Source: Magnetococcales bacterium HCHbin5
Lineage (GTDB): Bacteria; Pseudomonadota; Magnetococcia; Magnetococcales; Magnetaquicoccaceae
Direction: 5' to 3'
NCBI GenBank assembly: GCA_002753505.1
Contig: PEAG01000001.1
Coordinates: 1-64,000 of the forward strand
Length of the DNA stretch: 64,000 bases
The position numbers and the translations under genes are program-made. This document shows, piece by piece, positions 10,063 through 20,074 of this stretch. Position 1 is the stretch's first letter. Every line of letters starts with the position of its first letter. The notes under the pieces were generated by a model. That model was not told where the DNA came from. It worked only from the letters and a program-made list of their open reading frames with translations, and searched no databases.

Positions 10063-11958
10063 TCACAGACGCACCAAGGCACCCATCTCCACAACCCGAT
10101 GCGGTGGCAGGCAAAACCAGGTTACTGCGCTGCTTGCATTGCGTTGCATCCACAGAAACAGCCGCAACTGCCAGAGAGGGGGTGAGGTTCGACATGGCGG
10201 TTTCAGATCAAAAACAGCACGCCCCAGAAAGAAGGAGGTCTCATCAGGGTTGGACCAGGTTCGGAACAGGGATCCCTCCTGCAGGGCACGGGGCACATCC
10301 GGCGTTTCCGCAAATCCAAACCGGACAACCAGGCGATAAAAACCGTCACCCAACGCCTCTTCCTCCACCCGTTGGCCAGTAACCAGATAGGGCGTATCCA
10401 GGAATTGAACGGAAAGGATGACCACCATTTCGTGGATAACCCAATGATGTTGCAGATTTTGCACCAGAGGACGCGGTGCTGCGGTTTCGTGGGTGGTCAT
10501 GTAGATACCAATACCCTGTGCCCTGGGCACCGGATTGGCAGCAAACTGGCGCAAAAAGGGTTTCAGTGGAATTTCATCCTTGTGAATGGCCTCCTGGGAA
10601 AGTACCAACCCTTTTTTCCAGGTAGACATCAGCAGAAAAATGGTACTGCCCAACAACAGGGGAAACCATCCTCCCTCTGGAATCTTGAGTGCATTGGCTG
10701 CGAAAAAAGCGGTGTCAAACAGCAGAAAAAAGAGGGTAACAGAGAGAGTGGCCAGGGGTGTCCACCCCATCATACCGCGTAATACAATGCCAAAGGCCAA
10801 GGTGGTATCTATGACCATGGCACCGGTTACGGCAATGCCATAAGCGGAAGCGAGGCGGCTGCTGCTCTGGAACCCCAGCACCAGGATCAGAACGGACACC
10901 AACAGTATCCAGTTGATGGTTGGCACATAAATTTGGCCCTCCTCCTGTTCGGAGGTGTGGATCACCGTCATCCGGGGTAAAAACCCCAGCTGCATAGCCT
11001 GTCTGGCCGCAGAAAAAGCCCCGGAGATAACCGCCTGGGAGGCAATAACGGTGGCAGCAGTTGCCAATGCCACCAGGGGATAGAGTCCCCAGTCGGGGGC
11101 GAGCAGATAGAAGGGATTGGCTGCTGCGGCAGGATTTTGCAGGATCAGACCACCCTGGCCAAAATAGTTGAGGGTCAATGCAGGAAAAACCAGTGCCAAC
11201 CAGGCCAGTCGAATGGGTCGCGCGCCAAAGTGTCCCATATCAGCATAGAGGGCTTCTGCGCCTGTCACCGAGAGAAACACCGCACCCAGGACAAAAAAGG
11301 CCTGACCGTGGTAGGAAACAAAAAAATCAATCGCAAATTGAGGGTTAAGGCATGTCAATACGATTGGATTTTTTGCAATACCGTTGAGGCCGAGGACGGC
11401 CAATACGGCAAACCAAAGAATCATGATGGGACCGAACATGGCACCCACTCCAGCCGTGCCGCGACGCTGCAAAAGGAACAGGGCGCAGAGAATACCCAGG
11501 GTAATGGGTAGTACCACCGGTTGCAATTGGGGGGTGGCCAGTTCAAGCCCCTCGACGGCGGAGAGGACGGAGATGGCCGGGGTGATCACCCCGTCACCGA
11601 AGAAGAGTGCAAGACCGCACATGCCTAAAAAGTGGATGACAATGCGCCATACGGGTGTGGCGTGGGGAGAGCGGGAGGCCAGGGCTGTCAATGCCATGAT
11701 GCCTCCCTCTCCCTTGTTGTCGGCCCGCATGATGAACAGGACATATTTTATGGTGATTACCACTACCAGCGACCAAAAAATCATGGAGAGTACCCCCAAC
11801 ATGTCGGCTGTCGTGGGCAAGCCGTGGCCGGTGGCCGCCAGGGACTCTTTGATGGCATAGAGCGGGCTGGTGCCAATATCACCAAAAACGATGCCTAACG
11901 CACCAATGACCAATGATGGTACACGGCTTTTTCCCGACGAATCTTGCGTTGCTGACAT
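10063..11958 (-). CDS. kup: KUP-family potassium uptake protein
   Basis: GALGIVFGDIGTSPLYAIKE, KYVLFIMRADNKGEGGIMAL, FFGDGVITPAISVLSAVEGL. Confidence 0.95.
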   Translation of the reverse strand: MSATQDSSGKSRVPSLVIGALGIVFGDIGTSPLYAIKESLAATGHGLPTTADMLGVLSMIFWSLVVVITIKYVLFIMRADNKGEGGIMALTALASRSPHATPVWRIVIHFLGMCGLALFFGDGVITPAISVLSAVEGLELATPQLQPVVLPITLGILCALFLLQRRGTAGVGAMFGPIMILWFAVLAVLGLNGIAKNPIVLTCLNPQFAIDFFVSYHGQAFFVLGAVFLSVTGAEALYADMGHFGARPIRLAWLALVFPALTLNYFGQGGLILQNPAAAANPFYLLAPDWGLYPLVALATAATVIASQAVISGAFSAARQAMQLGFLPRMTVIHTSEQEEGQIYVPTINWILLVSVLILVLGFQSSSRLASAYGIAVTGAMVIDTTLAFGIVLRGMMGWTPLATLSVTLFFLLFDTAFFAANALKIPEGGWFPLLLGSTIFLLMSTWKKGLVLSQEAIHKDEIPLKPFLRQFAANPVPRAQGIGIYMTTHETAAPRPLVQNLQHHWVIHEMVVILSVQFLDTPYLVTGQRVEEEALGDGFYRLVVRFGFAETPDVPRALQEGSLFRTWSNPDETSFFLGRAVFDLKPPCRTSPPLWQLRLFLWMQRNASSAVTWFCLPPHRVVEMGALVRL

Positions 11959-12444
11959 GAAGCCTCACTGTAGAAAGAGTGGGTAGCGGAAACAAACGCC
12001 GCACTCTAGCACACTCCATCTCAGGGTGAGGTCAATTTTACCGGAGAAAGCATCAGGATTTGATCTTCTTGCCTCTTTGGATCTGGGTCTGATATACATG
12101 AATTATACTATAAAAATTTGTGTATTTTGGATGTAAACGTGAACAGGGCAACGTCCGTGCGCAGTCCATCGCAAACGATGGCATATTCAAAGCTTTTGAC
12201 GGGCGCAAACTGTGCAGTAACCGTCGATGGTGTCAGCTATGCGACAGCAGCAGGGCAGGCGACTATCGGGACGGATAGCGGTGTGGTTCATCAAACGGTA
12301 GAGGGTCTGCCTCACTGCCATTTTTGCGTGATTATTGCATGGGCACTCTCGTGCCGTTCCTCTGCCTGAAGGCCTTGTCACAGAGACAACGCGCATCTGC
12401 CCCGTTCTGCACGACTGAAAACATGATATGCAGTGAAATAACAC

Positions 12445-12918
12445 ATGGAAGATAAATTGGTTTTCTTGATAGGCTCCCAGCTTTTTGCCGTCGGCGTGAC
12501 GGAGGTGGAACGGGTATACCGTGCCATGCAGATTACCCTTTTGCCTGACGGTCCGAAACGACTGCTGGGGTTGGTCAACCTGGGTGGAACCATACTGCCG
12601 GTGGTGAACATGCGGAGCCGGTTGGCCATTCCCGACAAGCCGATTGAGCTGGATGATCGATTGGTGCGGTTGGGTGGGACGATGGCCTTCTGCTTTTTTG
12701 TCGATCGGGTCGTTGGTGTCAGTCGTTTTGCCGCAGAGGCCGCCCTGGATCCCAAAAAAATATATCCCCGACTGGAACAATATTTGTCTGGAGTGGGCAA
12801 ATATGCGGGGGAGATCGTGCTGTTTATGAAAATGGCCGCCCTGTTTCCCGGGATCACTGAAGAGACGAGGAGTCTGCTGGATGAACGGGGAATCGACAGC
12901 AGAGCGCACGATGAATGA
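12445..12918 (+). CDS. CheW-like coupling protein (WspB-like position)
   Basis: LFAVGVTEVERV, RLLGLVNLGGTILPVVNMRSRL. Confidence 0.85.
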   Translation: MEDKLVFLIGSQLFAVGVTEVERVYRAMQITLLPDGPKRLLGLVNLGGTILPVVNMRSRLAIPDKPIELDDRLVRLGGTMAFCFFVDRVVGVSRFAAEAALDPKKIYPRLEQYLSGVGKYAGEIVLFMKMAALFPGITEETRSLLDERGIDSRAHDE

Positions 12919-14425
12919 GTCGTTACCGGCGTTGGAACCGTCCGAGCTTGAGCCGTTGTTGCAGCTGATTCAGGAGGTGATCGGCATTCCGTTCCCGCCG
13001 GAGCGCAGGGGGGATCTCGCCCGGCACCTGCGGGAGATGACTCTCACCATGGGTTTCAAGGAGCAGCGGGATTTTGTCAACTGGTTTTTGCACGAGGCCC
13101 CACCCGCCAAACGCATGGATCTGCTGGCCAAACAGTTGACCATCGGCGAGACCTATTTTTTCCGGGATGAAAAAAATTTCCAACTGCTCGGCAAGGAAAT
13201 CCTGCCCGCACTGTACCAAACCGATAGAGAGCGGATTACCCTGTGGAGCGCGGGATGCAGCAGCGGGGAGGAGCCTTATACCATGGCCATGACGATTGAT
13301 ATGGCTCCGTTCAGCGGCAGGGAGGTCAAAATTGTGGCGTCGGACATCAATCCTGTTGCCTTAAGGAAGGCACAGGCCGGTCAGTATACGGATTGGTCTT
13401 TCAGAAACCCGCCGCCGGGTGTTCAGGAAAAATATTTTACCAGAATCGGGCCGAATAAAGTGCAGATTGCCGGACAAATTCAGCAAAAGGTCTTGTTCAT
13501 GCACGTGAACCTGGTGGAGGAGCGGTACCCGCCGCCACTTGACAAGCCTGCCTCCATTGATGTCCTGTTTTGTCGCAACGTATTGATGTATTTCACACAG
13601 GAAAAACGTGATTTTATTGTCAACAGGTTCAGCATGCTGCTGGCTGATGACGGTTGGTTTTTTGTCAGCCCCAGCGAGGCGGCCCTGATCCGGCATCCCG
13701 CTTTGAGTATTGATCGCGCTGCAGAGCCCAATATATTTCGCAAGCGGGTGCCTCCATCGCCGGTTCATGTTGTGCCGCCCAAGGTTTTTCATTCCCGCCC
13801 GCCGCCGCCGCCGCAGGTGATGCGGTTAAAACGGGAACAGGTCGGCAAAAAAGATCTGCCAAAACGCGGCACGGACTCCCCTTCAGGCATGCTTGCTGCG
13901 GTCCAACAAAAGGAGATACTGGAGCGGGCCGACAGGCTGTTCAAAGATCACCGTTTGACGGAAGCGGCCACCCTGCTGACGGATTATCTGGCGGTAAAAA
14001 ACAGATCGGTTGCCAAAGAGGGGGATGCGGATCTGCAGACGGCGACGCTGCTGTTGGCAAGGATTCATGCCAATCTGGGCAGACTGGATCAGGCAGAACA
14101 GGGGTATCGGCGGGCCATCGTCCTGGATCGCCTGCGGGCTGACCACTACTATCACCTTGCCATCATTCTGCTGGAAAAAGGAGATGCGGACGGGGCGGCC
14201 TCCCTGCTGGGAAAAGCCCTGTTTTTGCAGCCGGAGATGGTGGTTGCGCACCTGCAACTGGCCAGCCTTTCGCCGGACAAAAAGCGGGCGCACAGGCATG
14301 CACGCACCGTTCTGGAGCTTTTGGCCAAGGATCCTCCAGAGAGCATTGTTCCCTTGTCCGACGGTTTGACTGTCTCCGCCATCACGCAGATGGCACGCCA
14401 GATAACAGGTACCCAGCATGATTGA
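12911..14425 (+). CDS. CheR-type methyltransferase with C-terminal TPR repeats (WspC-like)
   Basis: TIGETYFFRDEKNF, LWSAGCSSGEEPYTMAM, LFCRNVLMYF; TPR-like C-terminus. Confidence 0.9.
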   Translation: MNESLPALEPSELEPLLQLIQEVIGIPFPPERRGDLARHLREMTLTMGFKEQRDFVNWFLHEAPPAKRMDLLAKQLTIGETYFFRDEKNFQLLGKEILPALYQTDRERITLWSAGCSSGEEPYTMAMTIDMAPFSGREVKIVASDINPVALRKAQAGQYTDWSFRNPPPGVQEKYFTRIGPNKVQIAGQIQQKVLFMHVNLVEERYPPPLDKPASIDVLFCRNVLMYFTQEKRDFIVNRFSMLLADDGWFFVSPSEAALIRHPALSIDRAAEPNIFRKRVPPSPVHVVPPKVFHSRPPPPPQVMRLKREQVGKKDLPKRGTDSPSGMLAAVQQKEILERADRLFKDHRLTEAATLLTDYLAVKNRSVAKEGDADLQTATLLLARIHANLGRLDQAEQGYRRAIVLDRLRADHYYHLAIILLEKGDADGAASLLGKALFLQPEMVVAHLQLASLSPDKKRAHRHARTVLELLAKDPPESIVPLSDGLTVSAITQMARQITGTQHD

Positions 14426-14936
14426 CCAACCCGAAAAGAGCATACAACAACTCCAGGAACGCGCCAAGCGGTCAGCCAGGGAGTTTGCCACCCGGAACGA
14501 GGAAGGCAAAATTTTCACCGTGGTGGAATTTTCCATCAATTCGGAGTGCTATGCCATTGAGTTGATCCATATTCGGGAAATATTCCCGTTGAAAGAGTTG
14601 ACCGAGATTCCAGGGGTGCCCCCCTTCATTCGGGGGGTGGTCAACATGCGGGGGCAAATCATCTCGGTAGTGGATATACGCCAATTTTTTGAGCTGCCGG
14701 CAAAGGGTTTTTCCGATTCAAGCCGGATCATCGTGCTGCGTTCCCCGGAGATGGAGTATGGCATTCTGGCCGATGCCATTCTGGGTATTCGCGCCATTCC
14801 AGAATCGGAGACAGTGCCCGGCCTGCCTACATTGACAGGCATCCGGCAGGATTTTTTGAAGGCGATCACACACAATCAAACCGTCATCCTGGACGGCAAA
14901 AAATTGCTTTCTGATCCGAAAATGGTCGTCAAATAA
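14418..14936 (+). CDS. CheW-like coupling protein (WspD-like position)
   Basis: EIPGVPPFIRGVVNMRGQIISVVDIRQFF. Confidence 0.9.
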   Translation: MIDQPEKSIQQLQERAKRSAREFATRNEEGKIFTVVEFSINSECYAIELIHIREIFPLKELTEIPGVPPFIRGVVNMRGQIISVVDIRQFFELPAKGFSDSSRIIVLRSPEMEYGILADAILGIRAIPESETVPGLPTLTGIRQDFLKAITHNQTVILDGKKLLSDPKMVVK

Positions 14937-14995
14937 CGGGGTGACTCGCCCCTGGAACCGGGTTGAAAATCTTATCCTTGAGGTATGGTACGTAC

Positions 14996-16495
14996 ATGAA
15001 CAAGCTGCGCATTGGTGTTCGATTGGCCCTGGGTTTTTTTCTGGTGCTGCTGATCATGGGTATCGCATTTGGTGTCTTCTTGATCCAAATCAAGGATGTG
15101 GAAAAAAAGGCGGTCCTGGTGCGCGACGAAAGTGTTCCCTTCGCCCTGTTGGTGGAAGAGATGACGGCGGATGTCAACATGGTGCAGCAGTTTCTGACAG
15201 ACGCCTGTCTGACCGGCAACCCGAGATCGGGAGAGGAGGCGACGGTTTATGCCAGGCGGGTGCGCGATGGCATTGAAAAATTCAGGAAAATGTTTGTCCA
15301 CGAAAACAGCCAGACGGAAATTCGCCAGGTTGATGAGATGCGTGGTCTTTTTGATGGACTCATGCAGACAGGACAAAAAATGGTGGATGTCTACCGTGCG
15401 TCGGGCAAAGCGGCCGGTGATGCCGAGATGATCCGGTTTGACAAGGATGCGGACACCTTCCGCGGTGCGCTTGAACCGTTCCGGAAATCGCAAGTGGAAG
15501 AAGCAGCGGAAAATCTTGCCCGGATTGTCAATACGGCTGACATGCTGACGCAGCTGATCTGGATCGTAAGTGTGCTGGCGATTGTGATGGGATCTGCCAT
15601 CGCAGTGTATGTTACCCGCAGTGTCAGCAAACTGCTGGCTATCTTGCGTGAGCAGGCCGCGCAAATGATGGATGGCAGTATCGCCCTCTCTGCGGCCAGC
15701 AGCGAACTGGCCGCCACCGCCTCCCAATTGGCTGCCAGTGCGGCGGAGACATCCACGACCGTGATGGAGGTCAGCTCCACGGTGGAGGAGGTGCGTCACA
15801 CGGCGCATGTGACGAGTGACAAAGCCAGGGAGATGGTGCAAGAGTCGAGATCCTTGCGGGATGTGGCCAGGACGGGTGGCCATGCCTCCGCCCAGTCGAT
15901 TGCCGGTATCAGCCGGATCAAGGAGGAGATGGAGTATATTGCCGACAGCATCATGAAGTTGAGCGAGCAGACGCAAAATATTGGGGAAATCGTCGGTTCG
16001 GTCAACGACATCACCGACCAGTCCAACCTTTTGTCCGTCAATGCCGCCATTGAGGCAGCCAAGGCGGGGGAGGCTGGTCGGGGCTTTGCGGTGGTGGCTC
16101 AGGAGGTCAAAAGTCTGGCAGAGCAGGCGCGGGAGGCCACCGGGCAGATCAAGGTGATCCTGAACGATATTCAAAAGGCGACCGGTACAGCGGTGATGGC
16201 CACGGAGAGGGGCAACAAATCGGTTGACAAAGGGGTTGAACTGGGCAACGAGGCCGGAGAGGCCATCATGATGTTTGAGGCCAGCGTGGAGCGCAGTGAA
16301 ATCGCTGCCGACCAGATTACGGCCTCCAGCCAACAGCAGTTGGGGGGGATGGATCAACTGGTGATTGCCATGGACAACATCAAGGTGGCGACCAACCAGA
16401 ACAGTGGCGCGGCCCGTCAACTGGAGGATTCCATCAAGGCACTGAATGATTTGGGCAAAAACCTGAAAGATCTGGCCCAACGTTTTCAGGTATGA
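14996..16495 (+). CDS. Methyl-accepting chemotaxis protein, apparently lacking HAMP
   Basis: 4HB-like sensor between two TMs; hairpin tip [53 protein letters not shown]. Confidence 0.9.
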   Translation: MNKLRIGVRLALGFFLVLLIMGIAFGVFLIQIKDVEKKAVLVRDESVPFALLVEEMTADVNMVQQFLTDACLTGNPRSGEEATVYARRVRDGIEKFRKMFVHENSQTEIRQVDEMRGLFDGLMQTGQKMVDVYRASGKAAGDAEMIRFDKDADTFRGALEPFRKSQVEEAAENLARIVNTADMLTQLIWIVSVLAIVMGSAIAVYVTRSVSKLLAILREQAAQMMDGSIALSAASSELAATASQLAASAAETSTTVMEVSSTVEEVRHTAHVTSDKAREMVQESRSLRDVARTGGHASAQSIAGISRIKEEMEYIADSIMKLSEQTQNIGEIVGSVNDITDQSNLLSVNAAIEAAKAGEAGRGFAVVAQEVKSLAEQAREATGQIKVILNDIQKATGTAVMATERGNKSVDKGVELGNEAGEAIMMFEASVERSEIAADQITASSQQQLGGMDQLVIAMDNIKVATNQNSGAARQLEDSIKALNDLGKNLKDLAQRFQV

Positions 16496-16538
16496 GAGAG
16501 CCAGCTGTGTCGCGTGCCTATTATTCGCTGCCGAGGAG

Positions 16539-19007
16539 TTGCGCATGAATGAACAAGAGCTGCTGAGAAGGCTCCGGGATGCCTTTCGCCAGGAGTCCAG
16601 TGAACGGTTGACGGGCATCGGCTCGGCCCTCGTGACATTGGAAACCGTTCAGGAGGGTGAGGAGCGCGCGGGGTTACTGGAGTCGATCTACCGGGACGCC
16701 CACAGTCTGAAAGGGGCGGCCCGTGCTGTCAACCTGAAGGAGATAGAGGCAGTCTGCCAGGGTTTGGAGAGCCTGTTCAGCGCGTTGAAGGGAGGAGGGA
16801 TCGCTTCTCCCGAGTTGTTTGATGCCATTCACAAGGCGATCCGCTTCATGGAGGCCATTCTGGCAGGGGATCTGAATCTGCCTGTGGCCTCGGTCAAGCG
16901 GGAGCTGTCCGCCCTGCTCGGTGAGTTGGAGAGTTGTCAGAAGTCTGCCATCGGCAAAAGGAACGCTGTCGGTTTGACCGCTCCTGCTGCAGAGATTCGG
17001 CATGCAGAGTCGGTACCGGTCGCGCAGGCCATCGAACCGTCCCCTGTTATACCCGTTCTGCCCGTTACCTCCATCCCCCCGGTCAGCTCTGCCCCCCCGG
17101 TCAGCTCTGCCCCCCCGGTCAGCTCCGCTCCCCCGGTCACCTCTGCCCCGCCTGCACCACAGGCGGATGAGGGGCCCGACGCAACGGCGACACAGCCTGC
17201 GCCTCTTTTTCAGAAGGTGGCTACTGCGGAGAGCGTTCGGGTCTCTGCGGAGCGATTGGATCAGTTGCTGGTCAAGGCAGAGGAGATGATCTCGCTTAAG
17301 CTGATCAGTCAGCAGCATCTGCTCAACCTGCGCCAGACCCATCCCGTTTTTGATGCATGGCGGAAACGGTGGACCGAGGCAGAGAGTTGTTGGCGTGATC
17401 TGCGCAAAACCCTGTTGGCGGAGTACGGGGGTGAAATCGATCGGGAGCGTGCCAGCACTCTGGAGACCATTGGCAAATTTTTTCTCTGGCACCGGGAACA
17501 GCTGCAGGCGGTGCAGCGCGACATTCGTACCCTGGGCAAGGCCATGGACCACTCCAACCGCGCCGTTGGCCGCATGGTGGACGATCTGTTGGAGACCGCC
17601 AAGCAGGTGATCATGGTGGAGAGTGCCATTCTGCTGGATCCTCTACCCCGCATGGTCAGAGAGATTGCCCGGGAGCAGAACAAAGAGGTATCCCTGTCGC
17701 TGTCGGGTGGGGATGTGGAGGTGGATCGTCGCATTCTCGAAGAGATGCGCGACCCGATCATCCACCTGTTGCGCAACGCCCTGGATCACGGGCTGGAACA
17801 GGCGGAGGAGCGGTTGCGGGTCGGAAAAAGTCGGCAGGGGCAGTTGCAGGTTTGCGTTGCCCATACCGAGGGCAACCGGATTGAAATACGGGTGATCGAC
17901 GATGGAGCCGGTTTGGACTGGGCAAAAATAAAGGAAAATGCTCTCAAAAAGGGGTTGATCACCCCGGATGAGGCCCTGTCGATGGCAGATGCTGCGGTGA
18001 CGGAGCTTATTTTTCAATCCGGGATGAGCACTGCTCCCATTATCACCAACCTTTCCGGTCGCGGTTTGGGCATGGCCATCGTGCGGGAAAAGGTGGAAAA
18101 AATGGGCGGCCAGCTGACGGTGGAGAGCCGGCCGGGGGCAGGGGTGACCTATTGCATCAGCCTGCCGGTTTCGCTGGCCACCTTTCGAGGGGTGATCATA
18201 CAGTGTGCCCGGCAGCAGTTTGTAATCCCCAGTCTTCATGTGGAGGGGTTTGTTCGGGTGGCCGGCAGTGCTGTCCGATCGGTGGAAAACCGGGCCACCT
18301 TTTTGTACAAGGGGGAACCCGTTGCCCTGGTGGACCTGGCCCAGCTGCTGGGGATTTCTGCCGGAGAGAGCAGGGAGGCACAGGAGACAAAAGCCCTGGT
18401 GGCAGTTCTGGGGATCGGCAAGAGGGTGGTGGGTTTTCGGATCCACGCCGTCCTGAAAGAGCAGGAGGTGCTGGTCAAGGGATTGGGCAAACAGTTGAAA
18501 AAGGTTAAAAATTTTTCCGGAGCAACCATTCTTGGATCCGGTCGGGTGGTGCCGATTTTGAATGTCAAAGAGTTGATCGAGTCGGCCATTCAGAATGTCG
18601 CCACCCTTTCCATAGGCGATCTTGCGCCGCAGGAGGAGAGCCGACGCAAATCCATTCTGGTGGTGGAGGATTCCATCACCTCTCGCACATTGCTCAAAAA
18701 TGTTCTGGAAGCGGCCGGGTATATGGTGCAGACTGCAGTGGATGGGGTGGAGGGGTTGACGGCCCTGAAGGGATCGTCGGTCGATCTGGTGATTTCCGAC
18801 GTGGAGATGCCGAGGATGAACGGTTTTGAGTTGACTGCCCAGATTCGCAGTGATGCGGCCCTGGCCCAGTTGCCTGTAATACTGGTAACCTCCCTCTCTT
18901 CCCGGGAGGACCGGGAGCGGGGCGTCGAGGTGGGAGCCTCCGCCTACATTGTCAAAGGCGATTTTGACCAGAACAATCTACTTGGGGTGATAGGCAGGTT
19001 GGTGTGA
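16539..19007 (+). CDS. CheA-type hybrid histidine kinase with C-terminal receiver (WspE-like)
   Basis: HPt AHSLKGAARAVNL; LLRNALDHGLE, GRGLGMAIVREKVEKMGG; CheW-like domain; REC domain VVEDSITSRTLLKNVLEAAGY. Confidence 0.95.
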   Translation: MRMNEQELLRRLRDAFRQESSERLTGIGSALVTLETVQEGEERAGLLESIYRDAHSLKGAARAVNLKEIEAVCQGLESLFSALKGGGIASPELFDAIHKAIRFMEAILAGDLNLPVASVKRELSALLGELESCQKSAIGKRNAVGLTAPAAEIRHAESVPVAQAIEPSPVIPVLPVTSIPPVSSAPPVSSAPPVSSAPPVTSAPPAPQADEGPDATATQPAPLFQKVATAESVRVSAERLDQLLVKAEEMISLKLISQQHLLNLRQTHPVFDAWRKRWTEAESCWRDLRKTLLAEYGGEIDRERASTLETIGKFFLWHREQLQAVQRDIRTLGKAMDHSNRAVGRMVDDLLETAKQVIMVESAILLDPLPRMVREIAREQNKEVSLSLSGGDVEVDRRILEEMRDPIIHLLRNALDHGLEQAEERLRVGKSRQGQLQVCVAHTEGNRIEIRVIDDGAGLDWAKIKENALKKGLITPDEALSMADAAVTELIFQSGMSTAPIITNLSGRGLGMAIVREKVEKMGGQLTVESRPGAGVTYCISLPVSLATFRGVIIQCARQQFVIPSLHVEGFVRVAGSAVRSVENRATFLYKGEPVALVDLAQLLGISAGESREAQETKALVAVLGIGKRVVGFRIHAVLKEQEVLVKGLGKQLKKVKNFSGATILGSGRVVPILNVKELIESAIQNVATLSIGDLAPQEESRRKSILVVEDSITSRTLLKNVLEAAGYMVQTAVDGVEGLTALKGSSVDLVISDVEMPRMNGFELTAQIRSDAALAQLPVILVTSLSSREDRERGVEVGASAYIVKGDFDQNNLLGVIGRLV

Positions 19008-20044
19008 TTGACGTTTTATTGGTGGACGACTCCGCAACAAGCCTGATACTGCTGAAATCGATTCTGGAATCGGATCCGACAATCCGTGTCACGGCGACGG
19101 CCCGCGATGGTCTGGAGGCCATTGAGTGTGTCCATCGCAAAAGGCCGGATCTGATCGTGATGGATATCAACATGCCCAGACTTGACGGGTATGAGGCGAC
19201 GCAGCGTATTTTGCAGATCTATCCCATCCCGATCGTGATTTGCAGCGGGGCGTGGAAATCCCCGGAGGCTGTTCAAAGTTTCAAGGCCATCGATGTCGGG
19301 GCCGTGACCGCCATCTCCAAGCCGGAAGGGCCCGGCTCCCCCGATTATGCGGCAACGGTGGCCTATTTTATCCGTACGATCAAGGCCATGTCTGCGGTGC
19401 GGGTGGTTCGGCGGGTGCGCCAATTGCCCATCGGGGGGGTCTGTGCCGAGAAGGCAAACTTTGCTCAACTGATGCAACGTTATCGGCAGCAGATTGATTG
19501 CGTCGTCATGGGGGCTTCGACAGGGGGGCCGCCGGTGCTTAAAGAGATATTGGGCGGCCTCTCTCCCAGCCTCTCTTTTCCCATCGTCATCGTCCAACAC
19601 ATCACAATCGGTTTTTTGGAGGGAATGGTTGCCTGGTTACAGCCCAGCGTGCGGTTGCCGATCCTTATTCCCCAGCACCGGCAAGCGATGCAACCGGGAT
19701 GCATCTACTTTGGTCCGGATCAGCACCATATTGGCATCCAGCAAGGTACCATTGTCCTGGATACGCTGCGTCCGCCCGAACATGGGTTGCGCCCCACCGT
19801 GGCCAACCTGTTTTTCTCGGCGGCGGAGCAGTATGGCAAACGTGCTGTTGGGGTGCTTTTGACCGGGATGGGGGCGGATGGAGCCAACGAGTTGCACAAA
19901 ATGCGTCTGCAGGGGGCCTTGACGGTGGCCCAGGATCAGGAAAGTTCCCTCATTTATGGCATGCCGGGCGAGGCGGTCAAACTGGGAGCGGCGCAATTGG
20001 TGTTGTCGCCGGGGGAGATTATCACGCTCCTGAATGGGCTGTAA
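19004..20044 (+). CDS. cheB: CheB-type chemotaxis methylesterase/response regulator (WspF-like)
   Basis: REC domain plus GASTGGPPVLKEIL and LTGMGADGANEL; GTG start overlapping cheA stop. Confidence 0.95.
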   Translation: MIDVLLVDDSATSLILLKSILESDPTIRVTATARDGLEAIECVHRKRPDLIVMDINMPRLDGYEATQRILQIYPIPIVICSGAWKSPEAVQSFKAIDVGAVTAISKPEGPGSPDYAATVAYFIRTIKAMSAVRVVRRVRQLPIGGVCAEKANFAQLMQRYRQQIDCVVMGASTGGPPVLKEILGGLSPSLSFPIVIVQHITIGFLEGMVAWLQPSVRLPILIPQHRQAMQPGCIYFGPDQHHIGIQQGTIVLDTLRPPEHGLRPTVANLFFSAAEQYGKRAVGVLLTGMGADGANELHKMRLQGALTVAQDQESSLIYGMPGEAVKLGAAQLVLSPGEIITLLNGL

Positions 20045-20074
20045 GTGGCTGTTGGGTGTGGGTGAGGAGTCAGG

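Noticed and set aside
12118-12369. 83-aa ORF upstream of cheW
   Set aside because: No domain signature; the region looks more like a structured leader than a coding sequence
12130-12440. Definite c-di-GMP (GEMM) riboswitch
   Set aside because: A few motif-like pieces (GCGCAAAC) are present but I could not align the conserved core, so no riboswitch class is claimed
14972-16618. 548-aa minus-strand ORF opposite the MCP gene
   Set aside because: Antisense to a well-supported MCP; composition rich in His/Leu/Gly with no recognisable domain, so a shadow ORF
17075-17155. Short tandem repeats as a CRISPR-like array
   Set aside because: No spacers; repeats are in frame within the CheA linker
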